Origin: Strix aluco
Lineage: Eukaryota; Chordata; Aves; Strigiformes; Strigidae
NCBI RefSeq assembly: GCF_031877795.1
Contig: NC_133939.1
Location: 6,801,698-6,865,697, forward strand
Direction of reading: 5' to 3'
DNA: 64,000 nucleotides
Shown here: piece after piece, positions 1 to 15,128 of the stretch
How the letters are laid out: each line of letters opens with the position of its first letter
How positions within the stretch are numbered: the first letter of the stretch is position 1
Translations under genes and position numbers: made by a program
The notes under the pieces: model-generated
Databases searched by the model: none
What the model was told of the DNA's origin: nothing
What the model saw: only the letters and a program-made list of their open reading frames with translations

Positions 1-3000
1 CCAGTTCTCTAACTGGAGCTGGCTCTAAAGGAAGTGATTACATGGCAACCCTTTAAAACCCTGCCATAAGAGCTGTAGACTTACTCCTAATGTTATTATT
101 TAGAAGGTGATTGCATTTATTTCCCAGCCATCTTATTCATGAGCTTGCCCTTCACAGAGAGGAAAGCAAGTCAGCAAAAGACATGAGCAGATATTACCAT
201 GTCAGAAAACTTCCAGCCAAGGCATAGCCATTCCATGCAAATTCAGAAAAGTTGGAGATTTGCTCAGTTAGAGTTTCAAAGTTGTACAATTCAGTGTAAC
301 AAAGAGGAAAGGATACCCAATGTAATAACAATATATACTGCTACTTTGCAGCAAAATATAGTCACTCCATAAGAGCTTTTGTAAAAGTCCTCTGAGCACT
401 TCTAACAATAACCTATTATATTAATAATTATTAATAACATCTTACCTAGCAGTTCAAATCCACAGGTGTCAAAATCTTTAACAAAGAAAAGACCATCATT
501 TGCTCATTTTGCATTACCTAAGGCTTGACCCTGCCATCATGGCACAAAGAAATCCATGAGAGCTGCAGGGACCAACAAGTGACTTCTGCGATAAATTTTC
601 CCCAGACCTTGCACCACACAGAACAGAACTAAGAAACCCTTTAGACTTATATGAAGGAATCTACTTCTACAGGTCAAGAAGTCTTTAAGGATTAATTTTT
701 TTAAAATTCCTTTGGACTAATTAAACCAAAAGTGCCAATGTGCACCCTTGAGAATTATTTTGGCTTTCTCCAGAGCCTTAGTGTGGCCCCAGGAATAAGT
801 CTGTTCTGAACAAAACTACCTGTGGAAAACTGGATGAGACCCACACGTTGCCTCCATTAACTTTGAAGTTTAGTCATATGGATGTGTCTGTAATGACCAT
901 CTAGCTGAACTGGAATGTAAGTCATCCACCCAAGACAAGTATACAGTGATCACCATTTCTGTGCACTACTAAAGATGCCACAGCTAGATGTACTCTGCAA
1001 GTACTAAATTAGTGGAAAGTACAGCAGGCTTCATTCACAGGGATTTAAGCAAATGCTTCAGTCTGGGTGAGTCTAGGTCTGGGCTGCAATGAAGGCTGAA
1101 ATACAAAGTTGCATGCAGCCAGAAGTGTTGTATTTAAAGTGGCTTGAGATCAAACCCATCCTGATTTACACCCAAACCGTATACCATTTCAGGCTTGCTT
1201 GAAGCTTAGTCAATTGTTGATGAAAGGTTCACAAACTTTAGTGAACTTGTCCTGAACTTTGCATTGGAAATGAGAAAGTAAAATAAAACTTTCAAGTTGA
1301 AGGTTCTGCCTTAAGACATTTTGCCCATCTCTGATACTGATGCTTTATAAAACAACAATTGGTGTTCTATTCTACACAAACTCCATTCCTCACACATACT
1401 TTCCCAGATTTCCTTTTCTATATGTCTAAGGACTTCTCCCACCTCATCAGCTTCACAGAAACTATGATCTTTAAGATGAGGAAGAAGGTTCTCAGCTACA
1501 GAAACACTATAGGCTATGCATAATTCTTTCACTCAGAAGTAAAATCTCTCCATTCTGAAAAGCTTACTTAAGTAATGATAACAACACATTCTTAAAGGTT
1601 TTCAAAGGCCAAATGAAAAGTTGTTTTCTATTTTTAAGGAAAGTCATAAAATAATATAGAAGAACTTTGAAAATTGATCACGTTACTGTCAGTGGTAGTA
1701 ATTCCAAGTTCAGATTCACAGGTTCCACTGTGTGCCTTTATTTATTACTCTGCTGTATATATAACCCTTTGCTATTCACCATAAGTTATGGCAGCTTTGA
1801 ATCTTCCCAGCAGCAAGTGCCCCACTGTTTCTCTGGATGAGTGCATGTTCTTCTCAATGAGGTACTTCCCCTCAGTTTTAGCACCCATTTTTAACACACC
1901 CACTTAAACCCTCTGTCTTAGAACAAGCACTGCAGGCCCAGGGAGCTTTAAGAAAAACTGCAAAGCAGTTTGTAAAGATGAGAAGAAGGGAGAGTGTACC
2001 ATCTGTTACTACATGCAATCCTTGAAGCTCTAACTGTTTAAATAAATATGATTTAATTTAAAGCAAAATCAGTTTATCCCTGAAGCTTGTTCTAGAATAA
2101 CCTTCAACACCATCCACTTTTCTCCATGCTTATTTTTAACCTGTTCTAATTGTCAGCTCCTTTTTTTATGTAACTCCCTATTTTTTACAAAGAATTACCA
2201 TTTTTGTGGTGGCAGTATTAAACCATTTCAAAAATTACCTAACACAAACCTTACTCTGATATTCTGAAAATAAAACAAACAAATGAAACCACTACTAACT
2301 TCTAAACCATTCACATCATCAAGGATTGCATATTTGAAAACAAATGAAGTTACCAGATTCCTGAAAAATACATTTTTGATTCTGCACACTTCTATTTCTA
2401 TAAGCCATTGCATAGTCACTTCTTGAGTTTTGTACTTAACCTGAAGAAACGGCAAGTAAAAATAATTCCTGTTTCTAACCTTTTCTTTTTCATCTGATGA
2501 TAAACCATTCCTGCTGTTGCTCAAGGGGAGAGCAAAGTGATAGCAGGATAAAAAGCACAACATGCAAATAACCATGAGTCACTGAGCTTCCTCCTTTGAT
2601 CTACTGAAACAATTATTTCTCGCTGATAATTTAACAGATTCTTCCCTGATGCTCTTCATATTTGGTGTATATTTTACAACACAGGTCCTGACCTTGTCTA
2701 GGTAGGTTTGGTTTTCTTGGAAAGACAGCTAATGAGAATGTGGTAGAGTACAGTCCCATGCTCTTGTGGCAATGACAGTGTAAGGAAATTCCAGCCAACA
2801 CACGTCCGTGCCTGTTTCTGCACTGCTTGTGGGACTGTGCCCTGAAACATGGCACTTCCATGGAAGTGAAATTAACTGGGACAAGCGGGAGAGAGATTAG
2901 GTTTTCAGACATGTCTACTCCTTGGCTTGTTTCACTGTGCATCCCAGTAAAAGTGGGCATGGGGGGGAAGAAATGTATTAATAAACAAGCAATTAGGGGT

Positions 3001-6000
3001 TGGAACTGCTCAAGGCATGAATACTACCAAAAAAAGCACTTAAAAGCCAAATCCAATTGCTTCTCAGCAATGTCCTACCATTTTTTATTACGCAGCTCTA
3101 AAATAAATCTCAAAACTCAAATATCCCATTAATTTTAGATGCTTTTTAACTTAAAAATTGCAGATGTCATTCAAATTTCAGTTCCTCTCCCCTGCTAACA
3201 AGTAGGCCTTCTCCTCTTCTTTTGTCTATAATGCAGTGATAGCTACAGGCCACTTCCCAAATTGGAGACTTGCTATACAAAGACACATAGGCACATACTG
3301 TCTTCCAAAGAGCTGTGTACTTTCTGGTGGGAATAAGCAAGTATTCCCTTAAAATGGAGAACTGATGAAGAGAGGAAGCAGTTTATCCAAGGCCCTGTTG
3401 GGAGTTTGGAGTAAAACACTTGGAGTGAAACATGGGAAACAAGAGTGAACACAGCTCTTTGGTGTCTTCACACAGGGTTGTACACACTTCTCAATCTGGA
3501 AAGGACGAACCCTACCCTACTGGAAGTGTAAAGCTGGTTTGAGCACATCAGTAGTAAGACAGTATTGTTGGGATGTACATCGACCCACAGCACAGGTTTC
3601 TTGAGATCGAGGTTTCCACCAACATTTGCTCCAGCCAAACCGCCGTTCCCCTAGGGATCCACGTTAGTGGCCCTCAACACAAACAAACATCACTCCCACA
3701 GAAGATTTCTGAACATAAGACAATGAAGTCAGAGGTGTTGTTCTCTTAGGGCTGACAGATATTTGGAAATACACAGGATGAAAAAGAGCACACGTCCATG
3801 AAAACAAAGATGTACGCAGAGCCCTAGTTTCAGTAAGACTGGAAATACCATGAGATCACACTGAGATAACTTTTTTTTTATTATTGCTACCATGTGTCAT
3901 CATCCTCGCCTCTCTAAGAAAGAGGTACTCAAGCTGAGACACTTTCTAAAGTGCACTGTTGTGCTGCAAGAAATAGTGGCAATTCAATAGGGAGTTTTCT
4001 TCTCAGGAGAGTGGCAAACACAGGTTTCCTGGACAATGGGAAGCATTCCATCATTTATGGCCACTGAAGTTCCCAGGACGTCTTGTATGCAGATTTGCTC
4101 TGGGAGCCTTTGCCTGCTTTCAGCAGCTTAAATGCAACATTTATTTTTTTTCTAGGAGGCTTTCCCCTGCTTCCAATGTGTTGTGCTGATGTCAGTCGCT
4201 GTGCGCGCTCTCTCTGCTGGGCATCCTGGCTGGTAATTTATGTGGGATGTGAAATGAAAGCCTGCACTTTTTAGATGAACACTGCTATACTCATGCCATT
4301 TAGAATTTTTATTTGGACTAAGCAAAGAACAAAAGTCAATCCAGCAGCTATTATAATCAGCATCTTTTACAAGTTGATCCAAGCTCTAAACACTTGCAAG
4401 ATGATTGACAATTCCAGGAATGAAAGATTCATTGTTTGAGAACTTTTCATTGCAAACTGATATTTCAGTTTCCTCTGCAGTTTCAGAGCACCTGAAAACT
4501 TTTTTTTTTTTTTTAATCAGACCCTCATGCAGTCACTTGCCTCCAGGAGCTGGGACTTTAAGGGAAAAAACTCCAGTTTCAAAACTTTAACTGCCAACAT
4601 TATGGAAGTTATTTTCTCCTGAGCATTGACATTAATATTTCTTCCACGTTCTAGTTTATCACCCACGCGCTTCTCACCACACCTTAAGGGCCCAGTCTCT
4701 TTTTCAGCAGGGAGAGACTGGCTACCAAACTGTACTAGGGTTGTCCCTTTTGTTAATAGGATTATAGCAAATAATACCCCAAAAAACCCCACTTACTCAT
4801 ATGGAAACAGCATTAATCCCTTCTGCCTGTCCCACCCCATAACTTTCTGTCTGAGCACAAAAGCTGTCTGCTTTGGCAGCAGAGAAGCATTTAAAAAATG
4901 TTTCCAAATACTAGGATGTTTTTCCCCCCCCATTCTTTACAGTTTAGCTCTGCAGGAGTACACAGACAAAAAGCATAACAAAGATTGACATTCTGTCTCA
5001 TGTAATTAATACAGGCCATTTATATTGCTTTCTGGAGAATAATGTCAAATATAATTACCAGGAAAAGGTGAAGAAAATACAGAAGAAGCTATAAATCAAG
5101 GTGTGCCTTTTATGCTGTTAATTTTGTGTCTCATACAATGCCACCATAGTGTGTTACTAAGATTTCAGTAACTAACCTTGCAATACAACTTACTACCCCA
5201 GTTTTCCAGATGATGTCCAAGGGATAGATTCATATCACCTGTACAACGTAAGTGGATTTCTTGTCTGACTTAGTGGGTCTCACTTACATTAACACAGAAA
5301 GTCAATTGGAATGGCTAAAGAAAACAGTAATGCTGACTTCAGTTTATGTTACTACATCTGGACGTTAAAAACAGTGGTTCAGGGTGACAGATTCACATCC
5401 TATTTACTGCCCCTGTGGCACAAGCAGTATCCAGTGGCAGAGTGTAGATAAGAGAATATGTAGTGGTAAACCTGGACAGACATTTCTTGAAAATCTGCCT
5501 GTGAACTTGTGTCTGTGCTCAGAGCTTGCGCCTGAACTATGATAAATAATTCTGCTTGATTCCTCTATTACCTGGAAGTTCTCTAAACCCCAACACTACA
5601 ATCTCATCTATTGCATAAGGACACAAAAGGTGAGCTACCAAGGTTTATCCTGCCATTTTCTTTTTCTAGAATCAAAACGACAGTCCACTTATAATTACCA
5701 TAATCAAAATTATACTGTTTTCTCTAATCTACAAATAAATCCACTGATTCTGTCCAAAAGCAAAGCTGAGAGTTAAAGAACTAAACCTGCTTTTGACTAA
5801 GGAAAAACACGATTTATCTATGAAAACTCAAATCAAAAGACTTTCCTTTTTTTGTTTTTAATTATCCATATTATTCTACATCACTTTTACAGGAATTGGG
5901 GTAGTATGATTGAAGGTTGACGGCCCTACAAAGCATATTTTTTTCACAGAGACACACTCTTCCACGTGCAAATGCAAGTTTCCAGATAAATGAGAGTCAA

Positions 6001-9000
6001 GCATGTGGAGAAAATACATTTGTTGATATTTGGAAGTTCAAATTTTATTTCACTCCTTGCTCCTGAATGGCAGAGTGATCTAGCTAACTTTTAAAACTTC
6101 CCTGCCCAAGCACTTTTTGTGGTTATTTATACATTGTGCTATCTGGCAACATCTTATTCAAGGCTTGCTTTTATTATGCAGCTGTAACACCACAAATTCT
6201 TCAATATTTGCCAATTTTCATCCAGTTTTGTAAATAATCACACTTGGAGAGCCATACTTGAAGCATCAAGTCCAACACCAGCTCTACTTTTCTTCCAACA
6301 GAAAAACAGAATTAAAAGAATACAGCACCTTCTTAGATGTCTGTAACAATGAGAAACTTTCTAGGAAGAGCATCAAATATTCCAGCATGCACAAGAAGAA
6401 TTAATTCGTTCTCAGTCATCTATTTACAGGTTCTTAATCCACCCTGTGTACTGTACTAGTCATGCAGGATTTTGGCCAATTTTTTTTTTAACCTAATCAT
6501 AAAGTCACAATTCAGCAAGAAAGTTCTGCCCTGATTCATGAGCTCCAGTGCTGCAGAATTCTGCAGGTTCATTGCAGGAACTGGGCTTCAATTAACAACA
6601 TAAAGAAAATAATACAGATTGATAGCATTTCTTGAGAACTGTGATAGCTGAGAAAGTTTCACAGAAAAGTAGCTACTGAACACAAACATACTTTCCCCTG
6701 CACAAATGAAGGCGTGGTAATTTTAAGAGAATGAGGCTGTAAAAGAGGATGTGACTGGCTTTTCCAGCGATCATTCCCCAGGTTTTATAAAGAATGTTTC
6801 AGAATTGTTCTGCATATCAGTCTTTCACAGCCTGCACTCTCTGAACACGCCGGTTGTAGCTCAGAGCTGGATCCAGGAGATGGCTTGATGAATACTAAAG
6901 ATACTGGAAAAATTTCAATTCTTGTTTTTTTGGAGTGGGGAAAGGAGGAAGTCAAACTCCCCGGCACATGCTGAATGATTTACACTGCCCATAAAGAACT
7001 GAATCTCTGCCCAGAATGCAAAACCAATCTGAACCAAGCTCGCTGTCAGGTTCAATACATTCCAATTTTCCCTCCACTGTTTTCCATTTCCATTGCTTTG
7101 TCTCTACAGCACTTGGTCCTAGCCAGCACTGTAAGTACTATCCCAATATAAAACAGGCTGCTTTAATATTTCTGGCCCAAATGAATCCAGAAAATTTGGG
7201 TATAAATTAAAGGAAAACTGAATCAGAAACATTTCCCCTGAACAAAATAAGCCCCATAGAACAGTTTATGATGTTTTAGGAGTTAAGAGTATATCTAATC
7301 AGACTGCTCACCCTAGCAGATTGACCTTAAATAAAATATTGGTGGTTTTGACCAAATAAGTGAAAGGAGATTTGAGTATTCTGGCTGACACATCTGAGAC
7401 AGCTTAAAAAGTCAGTGTTCCAAGGGAAGGGGGGAGGGAATGTTTAGGGCTTCCTGAAAAACATCCCTCTAGTTGTCTCAAGTTGCACTTCTTAAAAATC
7501 TTGGCTTTTACTCTGAGGACTGGAGGCTAACAGTAAGCTTCAGTGGAGTTCCATTAACAGCCAAATGAAAAACACTTCACTGAGAAAACATGTATTTCTG
7601 CAAGCAGCTGAACCAACATAGTCCTGTTTCCTACAGATCTGCAGTTCTCCAGTGTGGAAATGGAAAAATTTCACAATGTTTCTGATGTTCAATATGGGAC
7701 AAATCTGTGCAGGACCCTTTCCCTCAGGAGGGACATTACCTAAGTCTCTGTTTCCACTGCCTGACTACCTACTTCTGTCTCCCTGATGTGAACTCTGTAA
7801 CTTCTACCTCATTCGAATTTTGCTGAGATTGGCCAAAGTGTTCAGAAGTTATTCAGGAGAAATTGTAGACACAGCAAGATCATGTAAGCGTATCAAATAA
7901 CTAAGAAAAAATCTTGTAATTTCCAACATACACTTATGTTAAGGTAGCTGGAAAATAACTGTGAAGGGAGCCAGCCAGTTCCCCTTGCAGTGTTTTCATT
8001 TTTTGATCCAACTGCCACCTACCAGGATGGGACAGGAAGGATTATTCACTGGTTAAGCCCCTGTCTCACACTCTGTATATCAAAGTTTAGCTCCCTCCTC
8101 TGCCAAAATCCTTCTGTGACCATAGTAAGTTATGTTATGAACAAACAAAAAAAAGAAATAGGAACCTCAAATTGGGCTTTCCACACTCAGCTTTCTGGTG
8201 CTTGAAACTTATAATAGTTAAGCGTTCTCAGTAGAGTACATGGAGAATGTTATAAAGAGTAACAGTATGTTTGGCAGGCAACAATCATATCTAACTGCTA
8301 TAAAACAGTGACAAGAAGATGTATCTGAAACCTCCTTCTCCCTTCACTAGAGAGCTTTCTTAGGGGTTGTCATTTGGAATCCAAAGAGAGATCCCTCTCC
8401 TGAAGATTTCACCTACGTCTTAGAGCTTTCCTGTTGTCTATAGATCCTGGGATGAGAAATAAGATATGGAATACATAAGTGACAATCTCCAAAAGGGACG
8501 ACACTTGCACTGAAGATCTTTTAGAAGTCAACAAATAATAATAAAAATTACCCCTCTGCATCCTTTTTTTCCTCAAATGGATGGCAAAAGAAGGCAGGTA
8601 GTGCCTCTACACTTCCTTGTGATCACAGCCTAATGGCTAGAAAATTTATTCACAATGTAGGAAAACCAGGCTCCTCTTGCCCCTCGGAAGGGATTCATCC
8701 CATACTGTTGAATAGGCTGTCCTTACCACTGCCACATTCATACAGAAAGATAATCCGGCCCTACAATATTTGTAATTGGAAGCAAAAATCAAAATTTTTT
8801 TAAAAATCAGACAAGTTTATTATCCCCTTTACAGGCAATGAGCTGAGCCAAGGACAGTTAAGATTATGAAAACAGATTAATGAATCAATTGCATAGCTGA
8901 ATTTCAGAGTGTCAGAAAATAAGAAAATGGGGTCTCAAATCTGAACAGTCTTTAAGAAAGCTCAGCAAGAAAGAAACATTAATAAATTAGAGGTTTAGTT

Positions 9001-10178
9001 ATCCCCTCAGCTTAGCTGGGACATTGTAAGGTTCTCAGAAAGTTTTCTGAATAAATTTGTGATTTTAACAGAATCTATGTCAGCTCTCTTCACTCTACTT
9101 TCATGCAGTATGAATTGTTCCTTCCTAACTCGAAGGATTTATATGCACTGTGCAAATATAATGCTATATACAAGCAGATACAATCACAGACAGAAGCACC
9201 TCTCCTAGCTTATGCATTTTAATAACTCTTCTTGTCATTTAAGAAATAATATCCACACAGAAATAGAGCAACCATAGCATACTCCAGACAGAAGCATCTA
9301 AACAAAGTACTGAATGATACTGTGAAATTTACAGTTTAGTCCACATGGACCCCACAAAGGTATGGGCTTACTTGGAGAAGGAGCTGAGCGAGCATTAGGT
9401 CTCCTCTGTTACACACTGTCAGTTCCCGCTTCCCTGCATGGTAGTGACATTTCATATTTTTCCAGGCATCAAGCCATAGCTGTTTAGTAACAGTCCAACC
9501 CCAAACATTTTGTTTGCAACTTGTCAGGTTTTAAAACAACCATTTATCATAAAGGATAACATGCACAAGACCATCGTGTGCATGCCACTCAATGTTTCCT
9601 GCACACATCCCGATTAACACATAAAAAAATCTACGCATCAGCAGTGAGTCCAAGGTATTGAAGTTGTTGCACACAACCAGACTGTCTACTACATGAACAC
9701 CCACTAGCTCTGGCTCATTCTGTAACACAGCTATGGCTCTGTGGCTGCAAATAGGTCAAACCACAACAGAACCAACCAAACCAATTAGAAAGCAGACGAG
9801 GTGCAACCTTCCCCACCCTGGATCAGCACTCTGCAAAACCATCAGGAAGCATGTATTGCCCCAAGCGCTCTGCCTCACAGGATGGCTCTGACATCAGCCC
9901 TAGGGCTCTTTACTCCCTCCACAGAGCTGCATGGATTCCTACCCCTTTCAGTCAACCTCACAAAAGATCCCTGCAGTAAGCAAGCAGAAAAATTACAAGG
10001 AAAAGGCACATGAGAGAGTCTGTATCTGCCCCCTAATGCAAGGAACTGGCATCACATGATAAACCCTACCCATAGACAAAAGCAAAGACACTACACATAT
10101 GGAATATATATGGAACAAAGCTATCTAGTAATCTAACAGATAGAACTGTCAGCACTGTTCAGTTTACATTTTTGTGTT
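1..10178. other. Intergenic, no gene seen
   Basis: A+T-rich sequence with short chance open frames on both strands, none of them recognised. The longest from a start codon are about 120 codons or less. A mildly G+C-richer spot at 4,180-4,240 (GTCAGTCGCTGTGCGCGC) has no further support. No tRNA, rRNA or snRNA gene is visible. Confidence 0.6.
4500..4514 (+). repeat. Poly-T tract (15 bp)
   Basis: An uninterrupted run of 15 T. It could be the poly(A) tail of a minus-strand retrocopy, but I saw no gene-like sequence on the expected side, so it is listed only as simple sequence. Confidence 0.9.
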
Positions 10179-10233
10179 AGTTTTGCATAGCTATGCTGGC
10201 AAAAAAAACCAGCGTAGCTACTGCCACAAAACT
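10179..10233 (+). repeat. Strong hairpin (12-bp stem, A-rich loop, paired outer arms)
   Basis: TAGCTATGCTGG (10,188-10,199) pairs with CCAGCGTAGCTA (10,209-10,220); the single non-Watson-Crick pair is a G-U wobble in plus-strand RNA. The loop is C followed by eight A. Outside the stem, AGTTTTG (10,179-10,185) pairs with CAAAACT (10,227-10,233) across a 2/6-nt bulge. It may be a MITE-like palindrome or an RNA hairpin. No gene is seen around it. Confidence 0.7.
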
Positions 10234-11832
10234 GTCCTGCATGTAGAGGTGCCTCTAGGAGAGGGCTTGTTGCTGTTGAGGCACCTTCTGGCCCCACACC
10301 TGTGGTCTCCAGCCCATCATCATCATGTATTTCCTGTCTGTCACATACCTCAGAAGAAAAAACAGCCAGCAAATGTTGCTTTGACATTTGCTTTGATCTA
10401 TCTGATAATCTGCCCATGAACTAAATCCCTAAAAGAGAAGACTTGAATGCAATAATACAAAGGAAGACATATTGCATATTCTGAATTTACTAATATAACA
10501 TTGTTATGCAAAAAAAAGAAAAAAATCTGCATTTTAAGCTCAAATGTCTCGGTGCTTCGCTGCTTAACTCTAAAACCTTAAACATATCACTTTTGTAGGA
10601 CTGAATGTTTCCTTATGAATATTAAAGCTGCTTTCTGCAAGGTGAAATGGGAATGAACTATAGCATTTATACCTGGTCCAATGCCTTATTTCTTCCCTAT
10701 GCAGTAACACATTAGACAAAAGTATTTTAATTAGATGTGCCTGGATCACATTTAAAATAAGTCCCACCACAGCCTCAAAACTGATTCCCCATTATATTTG
10801 ACAAAAATGTTCCAAAACCCCAATTCTTTACTTTCATAACGTTCTCATTTTCAGGACTAAAATACATTTCTCTTGCTCATCCAGCACAAGAGATGAATGT
10901 AAACCAATGAAGAGTAGACAAGAAATTTCACCTAGAAATTAACCTAAAATATTCTCAAATCCCTTGCAACTATGTAACAGGATATAAACTAGCTAGCAAT
11001 TACTAGTGTGTCACTTTGTATAGTACTCCATTAGTAGCCCCTACAAGTTTTCCCTTGTTGGATCACCTGTTTCTGGATACAGTGTCAATATTTACAATGC
11101 TCCTTTTAGTAATCAACCATGAAGGTAACTGTATGGTACATAGCAACAAATTATCAAATGCTTCAGCAGAGACTGTGATCAATTTGTCTTTAAAGCACAC
11201 AGGAAGTTAACTAAAAATCTCACATATTTGTAATAAAATGTCTTACCTTGCAGAGTTTCAGCAACAGCCAGCATGTCAGGTATGCTGTCAGAGTGAATTT
11301 CGCTTTCATATATCTTTCAGGCAAAGAGGTAAGGTACATTTGTACCAAATCCAGCTCTTCATGGACAACACTACTGCCAACATTATTAACATCATCTTCC
11401 CCACCCTCTCGTCTTCCTTTTTCCTCTTCTGCTGATGAACCCAAACATCTGTTGAACTCCATTTTAAAAATGTTTTTACCCCCTTCTCCACAAAGCCCTG
11501 ATCTTTCCAGAGACAACTCAGGAAAGTTTTTATTTCATATCAGTAATAATATTCCCTGATCTTCCAGAAGTATGTAGCCTTGTCTTTAAGCCAACCCAAA
11601 AAGTTAAGACTACAGTAGAACAAACTTTCTTTAAACTGCATTGGCTCTTTGCCTTTCTCTTATTGAACAACCTCTTGCAAATGTGCGTACAGCTACAAGA
11701 TAAATATAGCACCAGCTAGCCTTGTCATACAGCACAAGAATACTCCTCCCGTTGCCAAGAGAGAAGAGAAAGATTCCATTTATTTAAAGAGCAAGTTCTC
11801 AGCATCAGTACTCCCTTGTTCATTCGAAAGGG

Positions 11833-11882
11833 AAAAAAAAAAAAGATGAAAAATCTGTTAGCTTTGAAACTTTTTTTTTTTT
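11833..11882. repeat. Inverted A12/T12 homopolymer pair
   Basis: A run of 12 A (11,833-11,844) and a run of 12 T (11,871-11,882) are separated by 26 bp. They could form an A-T stem. Replication slippage alone could make each run. Confidence 0.8.
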
Positions 11883-14800
11883 GCCAACTGCTCTTCCTCA
11901 GAACAAATCCCAATTCTGTAAAAAAAAATTATGTTCTTACGGAGGAGGGTTTTTTTCAATTCCAGAGACTTCTGGCCACAGTAATTCATTGTCTGTGATA
12001 TTGCAGATGCCAAGCTCATGAAGGCTACAAATTTCAAAAGAATAAATGAGGTCTTGCAGATGGACTAGAGCCAAGACATTTTTAAATAACAAATAGCCCT
12101 TCCATAGGCCAAAATATGAAGAAAATATGCAACAGATTATCTAAGTAATTTTTAGCTAAACATTAAGAAGGTCATCTGTGCCTTGTGACAGCTCAAATTT
12201 GTACATTAAGAACAGTTTTAAAGACCTTTAGCCTACTCTTAGTGACAGTTAGAAAAGACCAAAAGGTTTAGGTTTAATTATATCAATTACAAGAATTCAA
12301 CAGCATCAACAACCAAAATACATCATTTTAATCAATAGGATCAAGTTTACTGGTAATTTCATGCAGAAAGTTATGTTTTCTTCAAACTATTTCCCCCACC
12401 ATAGTGGGGATATTCAAGTAAAGGAAGAGATGACTGTGATTTGCTGAAAAACTAATCAAGAGATCCAGTATCTTGAAACATTGCCTTGTTTAACATATGG
12501 AGGATCTAAGACTCAAAGATTCCATCATGCTGGACCACTGTTAAGCATCAGACATGGCAGTTATTCATTATATGCTTAACATCCAATTTTATGATCTTTA
12601 ATCATATTAAATACCACCTTGACCTAATCTCAATGATTTTCATAGCACTGCCTGTGGGTTATATATTGCATTGTTAGAACGGGTGTTTCAGAATATAAAA
12701 GGTAAAACCAAAGCTGCTACACACCTGTATACAGTCCATCCATAAGAAACAGCCAATGAAATGCAGAAAACCTAACACATTTCTTTTGTCTATATATTTT
12801 GCAAGGTGTCTGGCTCACCTGGTTCCTCTGATGCATACAGCTGCCACTATTTCCCTCTCTTTTCACGTTCACACAAATTTGAGAAAGAGAAAATACAATG
12901 AATTACAGAGCCAAACCCTCCTGTGATAGCTTGCTGTAATAATGCAGAACATCATTTCTATTCCTGCAGGCAATCCTGAGTACAGATGTTGAAGGCAAGC
13001 TGGCTCTAGCAATTGCAAAGGAGCTGGATAACATCCCAGTGTTCACTCCTCCTAGCCATATCCCTCTGCTGCCAACAACACGTGCCTGCAATTCCTACAT
13101 GATGTTTACTCTGATATAACACAAATTTTGAGCAATCCTCAGCAGCAGCCCCTACCTTTTCCCACCTGCAGCTGATTAAGGCACTGTTTACAGAGCTTCA
13201 AATGTCAGCAGGCAGCTACCGTAGCCTTTGTGTGGTAGTCTCCTCTGCACAGGGGCCAGCTAGCACTCCTTGCTCCTGAGCAGGAAAGCAAACTAGCTCA
13301 CAGGGAGGAAAGTTTCACAACTCTTGCCTGCTTTCTTGTCCCTAGAGGTGACTAGCCTACTATCTTTGTTTGAAAGCAATTGTGGCCGTGCCAAAAGCCC
13401 ACATCAGCATTGCTGCCATTTTTAAACACAGTTAAAGAACACTTGGCATAGAAAATGACAGGGAAAGAGAAGTCAAACCAGAGAAATGCCAATAAGTAAA
13501 TGATTGAGCTAGCTTATAAACTTGTAGAACACTATCAGCTGAGAAAATTACAAGAGTGGATGCAGGTGAAAACTGCATATATTACTAAGGTACCTTCTCT
13601 TAGTTTGCTTCCAGAAAGACATGACATTGCTACATAATGGCAAAGTCATATTATTTTCATCTTTCTATTGCCTCTCAGTTCTTTGATTCTGACCACTAAG
13701 GAATTTCTACATGAGATATTTTTAACCCTAATGTTTCTTCTCTAATCCCTGCCATTTATGATGTGAATAATGACATATGAACCAACAAAGACAAGTCTGC
13801 TGAAGCTATTTTCTGGCCCTGGTGAGTGCAAATGAAATGATAGTTAAAATAAGATATCCACTTACACCCTTCAGATGGTCAACATTCCCAGCATTGCTAT
13901 ACTGAGCAGAAGCCATGATAGCAGGTCTCAGCAATTTTAGGAAAATAAGTCATGTAAACTTGGACCAAGTCTTAAAGCTCCTTGATCTGGAGTTCTTACA
14001 CTTTGCTGTAGTTAATGTGGTCATTTTCAGCTCTTCCAGATAAGTGCTAAGAGGATGCATTGGGATTTGCATCAAAAGAATCTAGCCCTGCGCTACTGTA
14101 CTGTACACAATCTTAATCTTTAAAACCTTCATGCATGTAAAGATGTATTTCTGGGTTCCCTCATATCTGATTAGATGTCTTCCCTCACTTTTCCAGGGAG
14201 AGAACTTTTATGACTAAGCTGCAGGAGTGCCTATTTTGGAATTCAAAATCAACCTTAGAGCATTAGGGTTCTCTTGAATATGCACACTACAGACTGAAAA
14301 CTACCTAAAGCCTTTAAATAGTTGTAAGTCCTGAATTCCTTCAATATTTCCATCATCTTTTTAAAAGTATAAAATCCCTTTACTCCTCATAATAATTTCC
14401 TGTTGCCTCAAATGGTGATAATATCACTTCTCTAATCCTATTTTCTATCCCTGAGCAGACCAGCTCTTTTACTACACCACCTTTCCAGGAAATTTCAACA
14501 TGAAACAAAATCAGAATGAATTGTAGAAAGTAAATTAAAAAACAGTCTGTGTACAGTGCCCAGATATTCAGTTTGCTTGTCTTCATAAGTCTGGTATCTG
14601 AAATGGCTTCAAAGTCTCAAGATAAACCAAACTTCTCAAATAGTAACTTTTTGTTATAGCTTGATGAGAAATCAATGCAATTATGAAGAATTAATTTTAG
14701 TGCCCCACTGTGATAGGTAATTTTCCCTCCACAGCCTGTAGTCACAAGTCCAATTTTTGTTTCGTGTTGGACTATTTATTCATATTTGGAAACAGCTTTT

Positions 14801-15060
14801 CTTACCCGATATGATTACTGCACAGTGCCCCCAGCTTCTTCAGCACAAAGTGTAGTGTAGAAGAATGGGTCCAATTTTTTTGTTTTGCTATTTTAAATTA
14901 ATAATCATTCATGTCAGAAGCAGTGATGTTAAACTACAGAGGAGTGCACGTAAGCTCCTGGCAGGACATACCCAGTTCTCTACTCAGTTCTGCCCAGCCT
15001 GAAGAACAGCTTCTTACAAGAGCTCTAGATAGGACTATACTTCCCCATCCCAAGATTTTA

Positions 15061-15128
15061 AAACAACCAACACCCCCTCCCAAAAGGAAAAAAAAAACCA
15101 AAAAACCAACCAAACTAACCCAAACCAC
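15061..15128 (+). repeat. A/C-rich low-complexity tract
   Basis: Purine- and C-rich simple sequence built on CCAAA and AACCA units with a run of A. It is similar in style, on the opposite strand, to the GGTT/T-rich tract at 41.5 kb. No coding meaning. Confidence 0.8.

Noticed and set aside
4500-4514. Poly-T as the tail of a processed pseudogene on the minus strand
   Set aside because: No open or decayed coding sequence was recognised on the adjoining side and no target-site duplication was seen.
6845-6880. A-box-like TGTAGCTCAGAGCTGG suggesting a tRNA gene
   Set aside because: No B box follows at the right distance and no cloverleaf can be closed.
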